From contig JANOXC010000191.1 in the NCBI GenBank assembly GCA_031418215.1, forward strand, positions 1 to 16,019: a stretch of 16,019 nucleotides of DNA. Direction: 5' to 3'. Position 1 is the stretch's first letter, and every line of letters begins with the position of its first letter. Below the pieces are notes generated by a model that was not told the DNA's origin, ran no database searches, and was given only the letters and a program-made list of their open reading frames with translations. The DNA comes from JANOXC01 sp031418215. Its GTDB lineage: Bacteria > Bacteroidota > Bacteroidia > AKYH767-A > OLB10. The position numbers were made by a program, and so were the translations under genes. Of this stretch, positions 6,851-14,127 are shown piece after piece.

Positions 6851-9277
6851 TTACTTGCCGGTTTTCACCCTGTTTTGTTCATCTTCAGCTCCACCCCTCC
6901 TCCTTCTTGCCTGTTCAACGGTTTGTTTTCCGAAATTATAGCTCAGGTGAATACGAAAAAACCTTGTGTCATTGATCTGTTTAAAGGTGGCATCCACATT
7001 ATTGTACTTCATGGTTGCATTCGTTCTTTCTGTCCAAAAAATGTCATTCAAATCAACTTTCAAACGTAGTCGTTCATGTAAAAATGATTTACCAACCCCT
7101 GCGCCCACAGAATATTGAGGGGCGAGAAGAAAAGTTCCCCAAACCATTTCTGAATTGTAATATCCAGACACCTCAACTGACCAGCCTTTAGGCAGCTTGA
7201 AGGAATTATTGGTATTGAACATGAAGGTAGTTAGTTGCTGATCAATCGCACCACCTGCCACTTCACCCTGAAAACGGTTGTTAAAAACATTAAAGTTATT
7301 ACTGGTCAGCCACCATTTACTGATTTCATAAGGAATACTGAGGCTAAAACCGAAATTGTCATGTGAGTCAAAATTTTCAGTGGTCACATAAGTCGTACGT
7401 GTAGAATCAATCTGTTTGGTGACTTTTGTCATGGCATTGTTGGTATGACTGTAATTAATAGCTGTAGTGATAGCTCCCATAAACGTATGCGAGAACTCGA
7501 ATGAATTAGTCAACTGTGGCTGCAGGTTGGGATTTCCCTCCTGGAATGTTTGTGGATCGAGGAAATAACGAAATGGATTTAAATCCTGGTATGCGGGTCT
7601 GTCGATGCGACGGCTGTACGTAACTCCCAATTGATGTTTTTCAGTTATTTTATAACTCACAAATGCACTGGGAAATAGCTGCAGGTAATCGCGTTTGAAA
7701 TCTTCAGCCGTTGTCATTTGCTCACCTTTTGCTATGGTCTGTTCGCCACGCAATCCGGTTTGTAATCCAACTTTTCCAAATTCCCCCGACCAGTTTATAT
7801 ATAAAGCATTGATGTTTTCAGTATAATTGAAATGGTTTGACTTACCCGGATCAAGCACTTCTTCTCCTTCCACAATATTGTAATATTTAACATCATTATC
7901 AGTAGTTACAAAACTGGTTTTTCCACCGCCTTCCACTTTCATCTTTTTATTCAATGGATGGTTCCAATCTATTTTTGCTGCTTGAATGGTAATGTTTGCA
8001 GGCTGATGATTTTTCTCCAGTACCTTATAGGGGACATAAGTAGGATCATTTGAAAAATGATCTGTTTCAAAATAAAAATTCGACTGGTTGTCATAACGCG
8101 CAAAGTCAACATCGGCTGTAAGTTCTGATCCAACGGTATCTAACACTAAACGGTAATTCAGGTTGGCAGTGTAATTACTCCACTTACTGTCGCTTTTATT
8201 GATAGTGGTGTATCCTGAATCCGGATAAGCGTTTTGGTTATATACTTCTGTCGTACTGGTTGTTTTATCATCATTCGTGCTTAAGCTTCCCTTTACTAAA
8301 AACCCAATCGTATTCCTGTCATTGAGGTAATAGTCCATCCCCACTCTCGAATTATGATTGTCATTTTTTGCTTTATCGAAAGTGTTTTGATCAAGAGTTG
8401 AAGTATATTCTTCCTCCTTAAACTTGCGCACAAGATGATTGTCTTCAAAATAAAATCCTCTCCAGAAATTATAACTGCCAAATGCATTGAACTTTTCATT
8501 GCGGTAATTCAAATTTATACCACTACTGAAATCAGGATATACACCCTGCCCATAACTGCTGTGAACCGATCCATTAAAACCAAGGTTTTGTTTCTTCTTT
8601 AATACAATATTGATAATTCCGGAGTTTCCCGCAGCATCATATTTAGCAGATGGATTGGTGATAATTTCGATCTGTGATAATTCCTCTGAGCGCATTTGCC
8701 TCAACATATTGGTTAAATCGGAAGCGGAGAGATAGGTTGGTTTCCCGTCAATCATAATCATTACACCTTGTTTTCCCTTCAGACTTATATTTCCATCATT
8801 ATCAACAGAAACGCCTGGCGACCGCTTTAATATCTCCAATAAAGTTGAGCCGGTATTTACAATACTATTTTCCACATTTAAAACTGTTCTGTCGACTCTG
8901 TGTTCAATGAGTGGACGGACAGCTTCTATTCTTGCTTCTTTCAATGCTACTGTTGTTCCTTCCAGCTTAATGGCAGGGAGTTCAAGCAATTCACTGTTGT
9001 ATGCTATCGGTGCTTCGTATTTCTCAAATCCAATCTGAGCAATCAACAAAACATACTGTCCCTGAGGTATGCCTTCAAAAATAAAATTCCCGGTCTCATC
9101 CGTTAATGCCGCTTTCACCAGTGAGCTGTCTTCCTTATTTAAAAGCACGACATTGGCAAACTCTACCGGTTTTTGCTGTTGATCGATAACAGAGCCGCGT
9201 ATGTTGTCAGATTTGGAAAATGAATTTTGCTGGATGGAAAATAAAATAGTCAGTAGTATGAGTACGCTCCGTTTCAT
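6851..9277 (-). CDS. Outer-membrane beta-barrel protein with CarboxypepD_reg-like N-terminus (TonB-receptor-like)
   Basis: An 808-residue outer-membrane protein of the TonB-dependent-receptor-like OMP_b-brl_3 class common in Bacteroidota. Residues 1-22 form a signal peptide (VLILLTILFSIQQNSFS). Residues 26-105 form a carboxypeptidase-regulatory-like beta-sandwich (IRGSVIDQQQKPVEFANVVL, then DETGNFIFEGIPQGQYVLLI). Residues 120-230 form a plug domain (ILKRSPGVSVDNDGNISLKG, IMIDGKPTYLS, IEIITNPSAKYDAAGNSGII). The barrel runs from about 231 to 785, with alternating aromatic strands and a final HLSYNFGK strand. An arginine-rich tail (RRRRGG) follows. Its likely role is uptake or surface transport of an unknown ligand. 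No SusD-like partner or TonB gene is adjacent, so it is not a classical polysaccharide utilisation pair. The length is typical for the class. Confidence 0.9.
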   Translation of the reverse strand: MKRSVLILLTILFSIQQNSFSKSDNIRGSVIDQQQKPVEFANVVLLNKEDSSLVKAALTDETGNFIFEGIPQGQYVLLIAQIGFEKYEAPIAYNSELLELPAIKLEGTTVALKEARIEAVRPLIEHRVDRTVLNVENSIVNTGSTLLEILKRSPGVSVDNDGNISLKGKQGVMIMIDGKPTYLSASDLTNMLRQMRSEELSQIEIITNPSAKYDAAGNSGIINIVLKKKQNLGFNGSVHSSYGQGVYPDFSSGINLNYRNEKFNAFGSYNFWRGFYFEDNHLVRKFKEEEYTSTLDQNTFDKAKNDNHNSRVGMDYYLNDRNTIGFLVKGSLSTNDDKTTSTTEVYNQNAYPDSGYTTINKSDSKWSNYTANLNYRLVLDTVGSELTADVDFARYDNQSNFYFETDHFSNDPTYVPYKVLEKNHQPANITIQAAKIDWNHPLNKKMKVEGGGKTSFVTTDNDVKYYNIVEGEEVLDPGKSNHFNYTENINALYINWSGEFGKVGLQTGLRGEQTIAKGEQMTTAEDFKRDYLQLFPSAFVSYKITEKHQLGVTYSRRIDRPAYQDLNPFRYFLDPQTFQEGNPNLQPQLTNSFEFSHTFMGAITTAINYSHTNNAMTKVTKQIDSTRTTYVTTENFDSHDNFGFSLSIPYEISKWWLTSNNFNVFNNRFQGEVAGGAIDQQLTTFMFNTNNSFKLPKGWSVEVSGYYNSEMVWGTFLLAPQYSVGAGVGKSFLHERLRLKVDLNDIFWTERTNATMKYNNVDATFKQINDTRFFRIHLSYNFGKQTVEQARRRRGGAEDEQNRVKTGK

Positions 9278-9546
9278 AGCGGTAATTATATATATGGTTG
9301 TGGTAAAGCTATGACGAACTGGTGTATGATTAAGTTACATTAACATTAGAATAACTTTATTATTACATTTTTCTGTTTAAAACCCATAATAATCCAATCG
9401 AACAAAAATTATATCCAATTAATCCTGGGTGCATGCCGACTAAAACTGCATAACCGAGAAAAAATAAAAGTTCATTTATAAATAGCCACAACGAAAAGGC
9501 TAATGCCTCTTCGGCCGGTTTAAAAAAAGTTCAAAGTTGGTTAAAT
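9278..9546. other. 269-bp intergenic region with one hairpin
   Basis: An AT-rich gap between the cobalamin adenosyltransferase and the outer-membrane protein gene, both on the minus strand. A stem of GAAAAGGC (9493-9500) with GCCTCTTC (9505-9512), one G-U pair and a TAAT loop, lies 35 bp past the adenosyltransferase stop and may end that transcript, although no U-tract follows. The rest should include the promoter of the outer-membrane gene. I could not identify a confident Bacteroidota -33/-7 pair; CATAGCTTTACC on the minus strand, about 30 bp before the ATG, is only a weak match to TAnnTTTG. No small gene is seen. Confidence 0.4.
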
Positions 9547-10098
9547 TTAGTCCATCCGAGGACTCCATGGCGTCTCTGGAATTCGCAACTCATGCGTCAT
9601 AAAACGCGCCAAAGTAAAAAGATAATCAGATAACCTGTTTATATATATAATTATTTTATCTTCTACAGGACTATCTTCGTTCAAATGAACTACCAATCTT
9701 TCTGCACGTCGGCATACACATCTTGCAATATGACAATAAGAAACCGTAGTATGACCTCCGGGAAGAATAAATGATTTTAATTCAGGTGTAACTTCATTCA
9801 TCGAATCAATTTCCTGCTCCAGAAAAGTGATATTATTTGCATTTATCAATGGCAATTTCATTTTTGATTTTTCAGGGTCGGCCGCTAATAGTGAACCGAT
9901 GGTAAAAAGTCTGTCCTGAATTTCCAAAAGGGCTTTTACAGAAACGTTACTTATCTGCTGGTCCCTGATTAATCCTATCCATGAATTTAATTCATCAATT
10001 GTTCCATAGGCTTCAATGCGGAGGTGAGACTTCGGCACACGAGTTCCTCCGATTAAAGAAGTTTCCCCTCTATCACCCGTTTTAGTATAAATTTTCAT
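9547..10098 (-). CDS. Cob(I)yrinic acid a,c-diamide adenosyltransferase, PduO type
   Basis: A 183-residue cytoplasmic enzyme that transfers the adenosyl group of ATP to cob(I)alamin or cobinamide, making coenzyme B12. The length is normal for a single-domain PduO-type ATR. The ATP-binding N-terminus YTKTGDRGETSLIGG spans residues 4-18. The helix-bundle motifs ILPGG (111-115) and CHIARCVCRRAERLV (122-136) carry the catalytic/ATP-contact arginines. NRLSDYLFTLAR (154-165) is the C-terminal signature. All are present, so activity is expected. It lies 8 bp downstream of the ABC ATPase on the same strand and is probably co-transcribed. No corrinoid biosynthesis or B12-dependent enzyme gene is visible, which suggests a salvage or housekeeping role. 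Confidence 0.93.
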   Translation of the reverse strand: MKIYTKTGDRGETSLIGGTRVPKSHLRIEAYGTIDELNSWIGLIRDQQISNVSVKALLEIQDRLFTIGSLLAADPEKSKMKLPLINANNITFLEQEIDSMNEVTPELKSFILPGGHTTVSYCHIARCVCRRAERLVVHLNEDSPVEDKIIIYINRLSDYLFTLARFMTHELRIPETPWSPRMD

Positions 10099-10106
10099 TG
10101 CAAAGT

Positions 10107-10808
10107 TTAACTTGTGATAATATGTTCATTTTTATGATCATTTTCAACCATTCCATCCTTCAGCTTTACAATACGATGCGCATGCAATGCAATATCTTCC
10201 TCATGTGTTACAACAATAACCGTATTCCCATTTCGATGTATCTCTCCAAACAGAACCATGATTTCTTCTGAAGTCTTTGAATCGAGGTTTCCTGTTGGCT
10301 CATCGGCTAAAATAATAGCAGGATTGGTTACTAATGCTCTGGCAACAGCAACACGTTGACGCTGTCCTCCACTGAGTTCATTGGGCTTATGCGTCATACG
10401 ATCACCTAATCCAACATCACGCAATGCTTTTTCTGCCTTCGCCATCCTTTCCTCTTTTGACAAGCCGGCATAAACTAATGGAAGGGCAACATTTTCCAAT
10501 GCTGTGTAACGTGGCAAAAGATTGAAGGTCTGAAAAATAAATCCGATCTTCCTGTTCCTGATTTCGGCGAGATCATTATCACTCATGTGTGCCACCGCTG
10601 TACCATCCAATAAATACTCCCCTGTTGTAGGTGTGTCCAAACAGCCTAAAATATTCATCAATGTTGATTTTCCTGAACCCGATGATCCCATCAAAGCTAC
10701 ATACTCATTCTTGAAAATGTTCAGTGTAATTGATCGTAAAGCATAAATTTTTTCTTCCCCGACCTTATATACCCTGGAAATATTTTTAATATCAATTACT
10801 GACTGCAT
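10107..10808 (-). CDS. ABC transporter ATP-binding protein, MacB/LolD type
   Basis: A 233-residue cytoplasmic ATPase subunit of the MacB/LolD/FtsE branch. In order it has an A-loop-type tyrosine in SRVYKVGEE (Y14), Walker A GSSGSGKST (41-49), the Q-loop in FIFQTFNLLPRYTALENV (Q93), signature LSGGQRQRVAVARAL (145-159), Walker B IILADEPTGNLD (165-176) and the H-loop VVTHEED (H202). Everything needed for ATP hydrolysis is present. The partner must be a MacB/FtsX-type permease; the permease at 1074-2321 fits in type but is 7.8 kb away, with unrelated genes between. The adenosyltransferase gene follows after 8 bp. Its upstream gap of 138 bp contains the same repeat family that precedes the permease. 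Confidence 0.93.
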   Translation of the reverse strand: MQSVIDIKNISRVYKVGEEKIYALRSITLNIFKNEYVALMGSSGSGKSTLMNILGCLDTPTTGEYLLDGTAVAHMSDNDLAEIRNRKIGFIFQTFNLLPRYTALENVALPLVYAGLSKEERMAKAEKALRDVGLGDRMTHKPNELSGGQRQRVAVARALVTNPAIILADEPTGNLDSKTSEEIMVLFGEIHRNGNTVIVVTHEEDIALHAHRIVKLKDGMVENDHKNEHIITS

Positions 10809-10840
10809 TTTCTTATCAACTTCTTAGAATTATTATTATT

Positions 10841-10933
10841 ACCTAATCACCTCTCGGCTGTATCATCTATTTACCTCTTCGCTTCATTGCCTAATCGCCT
10901 TTTTGCCTCTTCGCCTATTTGCCTAATCACCTA
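10841..10933. repeat. Degenerate GCCTnnTCGCCT repeats upstream of the ABC ATPase
   Basis: The gap between the methyltransferase and the ABC ATPase is mostly imperfect 8-11-bp units such as CCTAATCACCT (10842-10852 and 10922-10932), CCTCTTCGC (10874-10882 and 10906-10914) and CCTAATCGCC. The 12-mer ACCTCTTCGCTT (10873-10884) is the exact reverse complement of 2367-2378 in front of the ABC permease. It probably represents slippage-prone intergenic repeat DNA in the leader of the ATPase gene. Confidence 0.65.
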
Positions 10934-10946
10934 CGCTTAATTACTT

Positions 10947-11729
10947 TCAATACCGTATGATAAAATGTTCCTTGCTTAAGTCAGGATTTAAAAAGACCAA
11001 CCCCATCATAAACAAATCTACCGTTACATGCACCTTAGTATGATTTTTAATAATACTCCAGGCCTTTTGCATCTCAGCGCTCCAGTTAATATCATCTATA
11101 ACAAAGATGGTGTTTTTATGTGACTTTTCAAGAATTTGCTCAAAATAAGCAATGGTTGGCAACAACTTATGGTTTCCATCAATATATATAAAATCTAAGG
11201 TCGTCATGCCAGCTAAAACCTCCGTCAATTGTTCTTCAAATCTACCATTCACAAGTATGATATTATTCAGCCCTTCAGCCTTAAAATTACTTTCCGCATA
11301 ACCTGTTATTTCCTTACTCCCTTCAATGGTTACAATCGACCCATCCGGATTACCTTTTGCCATGTACATAGTCGTTATGCCAAATGATGTTCCCAGTTCT
11401 AAAATATTTTTTGGTTTAAAATAATATATCAAGCGGTACATTAGTCGGCAATACCTTGCAGGTTTACTTGAATTTCTTACAATTGCTGCAACTGTTTGCT
11501 CCCTTATGGACTTACTATTGTGGCCCGCGCCGAAATCCTCCGTATCTATTAATTGTTTTTTTTTTTGAAGTTGATTTCTTATTTTTTCGATCCTAGTAAA
11601 TTCAGCCGAAGGGTTATCTGGTAAAATTACATTTGTCATCAATGAATACACAAAAGGTGAATGCACATCATGCTTTGACTGTGATGTAAAATAATATTTC
11701 AAAAATCCCAGCATAAATTTAATGTCCAT
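10947..11729 (-). CDS. Class I SAM-dependent methyltransferase
   Basis: A 260-residue probable methyltransferase with a Rossmann fold of the Methyltransf_24 / O-methyltransferase-like type. The N-terminal region contains KHDVHSPFVYSLM (19-31), a motif seen in Bacteroidota homologues. Motif I is ILELGTSFGITTMYMA (109-124), the acidic end of strand 2 is VTIEGSKE (E136), and strand 4 has LDFIYIDGNH (178-187). VIDDINWS (210-217) is the post-strand acidic pair. The acceptor substrate cannot be read. Its start overlaps the last 11 bp of terC, which points to translational coupling with that membrane protein. A start at the internal Met6 (MLGFLKYYF) is possible and would leave 3 bp or more of overlap. 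A poly-lysine stretch (QKKKQ) lies in a T-run at 11558-11568. Confidence 0.85.
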   Translation of the reverse strand: MDIKFMLGFLKYYFTSQSKHDVHSPFVYSLMTNVILPDNPSAEFTRIEKIRNQLQKKKQLIDTEDFGAGHNSKSIREQTVAAIVRNSSKPARYCRLMYRLIYYFKPKNILELGTSFGITTMYMAKGNPDGSIVTIEGSKEITGYAESNFKAEGLNNIILVNGRFEEQLTEVLAGMTTLDFIYIDGNHKLLPTIAYFEQILEKSHKNTIFVIDDINWSAEMQKAWSIIKNHTKVHVTVDLFMMGLVFLNPDLSKEHFIIRY

Positions 11730-12642
11730 GCTTCTCTTCTTTAATAGCGATGGAAGTGATCATGCTGATGGAAAGAATTCCCAACACCACCGCCAAGGCC
11801 CATCCTGTGGGAATATCATAATATGCAGCAATAAGCATTTTGATACCTACAAAAGACAATATCAAAGCAAGTCCGTATTTTAAAAAACGAAAGAGATGAA
11901 TCATTCCTGATAATGCAAAATAAATCGACCGCAATCCCAGGATGGCGAAAATATTGCTGGTATAAACAATAAATGCATCATTGCTGATAGCAAGCACTGC
12001 AGGAATTGAATCAACTGCAAAAACCAGGTCTGTAATATTGATGACCATCAAAACCAGGAAAAGCGGTGTGAAAAAAAGTTTGCGATTAATCTTTACGAAG
12101 AAACTATGGCCGTGGTAATCTTCAGTGAGGGGAAATATTTTCCGGCAAATTCGTACGGCTGTATTTTTGGAAAGATCCTTATTAGCGTTATCATCATAAA
12201 AAAGCATTTTAACTCCTGTATAAACCAATATGGCACCAAAAAAATATACCATCCAGTGAAAAGCATTAAACATGGCAACTCCTGCAAGAATAAATGTACC
12301 GCGCAGTACCAATGCTACCAATATGCCCCAGAATAAAACTTGGTGTTCATATTTTTTAGGCACATTAAAATAAGAAAAGATGATAATAAATACAAAAAGA
12401 TTGTCTACACTTAATGACATCTCAATGAGATAGCCCGTAAAGAACTCAAGTGCTTTCTCACTCCCTTTCCAATAAAAAATGAAAGCATTAAACAACATAG
12501 CTAACGTCACCCATAAGGCTATCCATCGCAGCGACTCCTTGACAGTAATTACATGATCCTTCTTTTGAAAAACGCCAAGATCAAGGGCAAGCATTAATAA
12601 TATAAAAGCATTGAAAGCTATCCAAAAGTATAAATCGTTCAT
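11719..12642 (-). CDS. TerC family integral membrane protein (Alx-like)
   Basis: A 307-residue polytopic inner-membrane protein of the TerC/Alx family, linked to metal-ion (notably manganese) export and tellurium-resistance-type stress functions. Helices begin at WIAFNAFILLMLALDLGVF. The two family signatures are EMSLSVDNLFVFIII (from about residue 74, acidic D80) and ITDLVFAVDSIPAVLAI (from about 203, D205 and D211). These acidic residues in membrane segments are the likely ion site. About 8-9 helices are visible, and the tail is charged and His-containing (KEEKHGH). I chose ATG 12640-12642 (MNDLYFWIAF); a longer frame to 12687 would need a TTG start and adds 15 non-conserved residues. It runs into the methyltransferase gene with an 11-bp overlap and is divergent from acpH. 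Confidence 0.9.
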   Translation of the reverse strand: MNDLYFWIAFNAFILLMLALDLGVFQKKDHVITVKESLRWIALWVTLAMLFNAFIFYWKGSEKALEFFTGYLIEMSLSVDNLFVFIIIFSYFNVPKKYEHQVLFWGILVALVLRGTFILAGVAMFNAFHWMVYFFGAILVYTGVKMLFYDDNANKDLSKNTAVRICRKIFPLTEDYHGHSFFVKINRKLFFTPLFLVLMVINITDLVFAVDSIPAVLAISNDAFIVYTSNIFAILGLRSIYFALSGMIHLFRFLKYGLALILSFVGIKMLIAAYYDIPTGWALAVVLGILSISMITSIAIKEEKHGH

Positions 12643-12726
12643 TATTTGCTGTGGAAATTGAAGTGTTGCGAAATTAGGTGAATTCAATATCCTGTTGTAT
12701 CATTGATGTAAGAAATAACGAACAGA

Positions 12727-13311
12727 TTGAATTACCTGGCCCATTTATACTTATCCGGTAATGACGAGCAGTTACTGTTTGGAAATTTTATTGCTGATCA
12801 TGTTAAGGGAAATGTGCTTCAACAATATGACTCCGGCATTCAAAAAGGGATTAGGCTTCACAGAGCAATAGATACCTATACTGATACACACGATATTGTA
12901 AGACTGGGAAAAATCAGACTACGGCCTTATGTCGGTAAATACGCACCTGTTGCCCTCGATATTTTATATGACCACTTTTTAGCTGCCGGATGGAACAATC
13001 ACCACCCCTTACCGCTGGAAACCTATACGTTTAATATTTACGCCGCCCTTGATAGCAGAATTAAAATGATGCCGGAAAAAACGAGACATATGTATGCCTA
13101 TATGCGAAGGGACAATTGGCTTTCAGGATATGCTCAAATACCGGGCATTGATATGGCTTTAAAAGGTTTGTCGCGCAGAACAAAATTTGAATCGAACCTG
13201 GGTAATGCCACGATTGCACTAACAGAAAACTATGAAGATTTTAAAAACGAATTCAATATTTTTTTTGAAGACCTGAAATTATATATAGCAAATCTGGAAA
13301 TTCAATATTGA
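12727..13311 (+). CDS. acpH: Acyl carrier protein phosphodiesterase, AcpH family (TTG start)
   Basis: A 194-residue cytoplasmic phosphodiesterase that removes the 4'-phosphopantetheine group from acyl carrier protein, turning holo-ACP back to apo-ACP. Family motifs, in order, are MNYLAHLYLSG at the start, FGNFIADHVKGNV (18-30, D24), GIRLHRAIDTYTDTH (41-55, H45 and nearby aspartates) and APVALDILYDHFLAAGW (73-89, D78, D82 and H83). The length is close to that of the E. coli enzyme. The initiator must be TTG at 12727-12729: an in-frame TAA lies at 12709, no ATG or GTG lies between, and the conserved first residues begin exactly there. No good ribosome binding site is seen. It is the only intact plus-strand gene, divergent from terC, and its stop is 2 bp from that of the opposing Kazal gene. 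Confidence 0.88.
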   Translation: MNYLAHLYLSGNDEQLLFGNFIADHVKGNVLQQYDSGIQKGIRLHRAIDTYTDTHDIVRLGKIRLRPYVGKYAPVALDILYDHFLAAGWNNHHPLPLETYTFNIYAALDSRIKMMPEKTRHMYAYMRRDNWLSGYAQIPGIDMALKGLSRRTKFESNLGNATIALTENYEDFKNEFNIFFEDLKLYIANLEIQY

Positions 13312-13313
13312 AG

Positions 13314-13808
13314 TTATTCGCGTTGCGCAATCATAAACTTAGTAACCTGACGCACTTCATCAGTGATAATTTCAATAAAATATATTCCAGGAAGATAAGA
13401 TGATATATCATTAATCTCTTTATCACTACGGCCAATCGGAATTGAAATCGACGACTGATAATAAAGCTTGCCATATAAATCAAAAATTGCTATTTTAACA
13501 TACCCGGAGGTTTTCTTATACATCCGAACCGGCAATGTATACTGAACCAGGTTGGGTTCAATTACATAATGAAAATCTGCACATGGGCCGTCAACATAGT
13601 TCCCAGCATTTAAAGCATACTGATTTACAGCTGTGCAGGGACTCCTGTATGTATTGCCGTCACAGCCACAAACTGGCTCATAAAGAGAATAACAGGGATA
13701 AAATATATTTACATATTTAGCAGGATCAATACAAGGAGAATAAAAGGATTGGGCCTTGCAAAAAGTGTTTACAAAGTATAATGCGAATACAAAAACCCAC
13801 TTTTTCAT
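13314..13808 (-). CDS. Secreted Kazal-type inhibitor-like protein with T9SS C-terminal domain
   Basis: A 164-residue exported protein. Residues 1-20 are a signal peptide (KKWVFVFALYFVNTFCKA). Residues 24-77 form a Kazal-type module with six cysteines (C26, C39, C47, C49, C58, C76) around EPVCGCDGNTYRSPC; Kazal folds inhibit serine proteases or serve as adhesion modules. Residues 83-164 look like a type IX secretion sorting domain: VKIAIFDLYGKLYYQ, then SSYLPGIYFIEIITDEVRQVTKFMI, the usual G-Y/F and K-F pattern. So it is probably passed through T9SS and displayed on or released from the cell surface. The frame extends 46 codons upstream to 13946, but that extension is translated repeat DNA, and ATG 13806-13808 directly precedes a proper signal peptide. 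It converges with acpH 2 bp away. Confidence 0.85.
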   Translation of the reverse strand: MKKWVFVFALYFVNTFCKAQSFYSPCIDPAKYVNIFYPCYSLYEPVCGCDGNTYRSPCTAVNQYALNAGNYVDGPCADFHYVIEPNLVQYTLPVRMYKKTSGYVKIAIFDLYGKLYYQSSISIPIGRSDKEINDISSYLPGIYFIEIITDEVRQVTKFMIAQRE

Positions 13809-13843
13809 ACTACAAATATCCGACAATTTTTTATGATGTGAAA

Positions 13844-13868
13844 GCGGCAGTAGGCAGCGGCAGTAGGC
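13844..13868. repeat. GCGGCAGTAGGCA tandem duplicate
   Basis: A 13-bp unit GCGGCAGTAGGCA occurs at 13844-13856 and again at 13857-13868 (12 bases matched), in the upstream region of the Kazal gene. It belongs to the small-repeat clutter between this gene and sdhB. Confidence 0.65.
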
Positions 13869-13874
13869 CGTTTT

Positions 13875-13895
13875 CAAATTGCAGTTGGCAATTTG
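13875..13895. repeat. 8-bp perfect hairpin
   Basis: CAAATTGC (13875-13882) and GCAATTTG (13888-13895) form a perfect stem with an AGTTG loop. It lies about 67 bp upstream of the Kazal start codon, in its likely leader or promoter, between the tandem duplicate and the longer inverted element. Confidence 0.5.
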
Positions 13896-13903
13896 CTTCC
13901 TCT

Positions 13904-14041
13904 TTTTGTCATCCAGAGCGTTAGCGAAGGATCTCTCAATTTTCATTGAAGAATATTACATCTTGCAAAGCACCAAATCTGCTCGCATCAAAATCCAGAG
14001 ATTCTTCACTGGCGCCTAAAGGCTTGTTCAGAATGACAAAA
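13904..14041. repeat. Dispersed inverted repeat element, about 138 bp, MITE-like
   Basis: The ends are inverted copies of each other: TTTTGTCAT (13904-13912) and ATGACAAAA (14033-14041). Inside each end are related sequences, GCGAAGGATCTCT (13923-13935) and CCAGAGATTCTTCAC (13995-14009), matching the Bacteroidota intergenic repeat pattern in which TGTCATCCTGAGCG..GAAGGATCTC and TGTCATTCTGAAC..GAAGAATCTC halves face each other. No coding capacity is credible. It fills most of the 319-bp gap (13809-14127) between the Kazal gene and sdhB. One end supplies the out-of-place ATG that makes the Kazal frame look 46 codons longer. Confidence 0.6.
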
Positions 14042-14088
14042 TATTAATAGCTATAAAACTTACAGTATTGTTTTTTATATCACAACTA

Positions 14089-14121
14089 AAAACCTTAAAC
14101 ACTAAACCAAAAACACTAAAC
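14089..14121. repeat. AAACACTAAAC repeat downstream of sdhB
   Basis: AAACACTAAAC occurs at 14097-14107 and 14111-14121 with a 14-bp period, preceded by AAAACCTTAAA (14089-14099), whose reverse complement is at 4540-4550. It ends 6 bp before the sdhB stop codon, so it lies in the sdhB 3' untranslated region. No hairpin terminator is evident there. Confidence 0.55.
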
Positions 14122-14127
14122 TTAAAA

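Noticed and set aside
9278..9546. tRNA, riboswitch or small RNA upstream of the outer-membrane gene
   Set aside because: No cloverleaf or conserved riboswitch core was found, and no B12-box-like sequence is seen despite the nearby adenosyltransferase gene.
12643..12687. 15-residue N-terminal extension of TerC
   Set aside because: It needs a TTG start and adds non-conserved residues; ATG 12642 directly precedes the conserved first helix.
13809..13946. 46-codon N-terminal extension of the Kazal protein
   Set aside because: It translates repeat DNA (the inverted element, hairpin and tandem unit), and a proper signal peptide begins at the internal ATG 13808.
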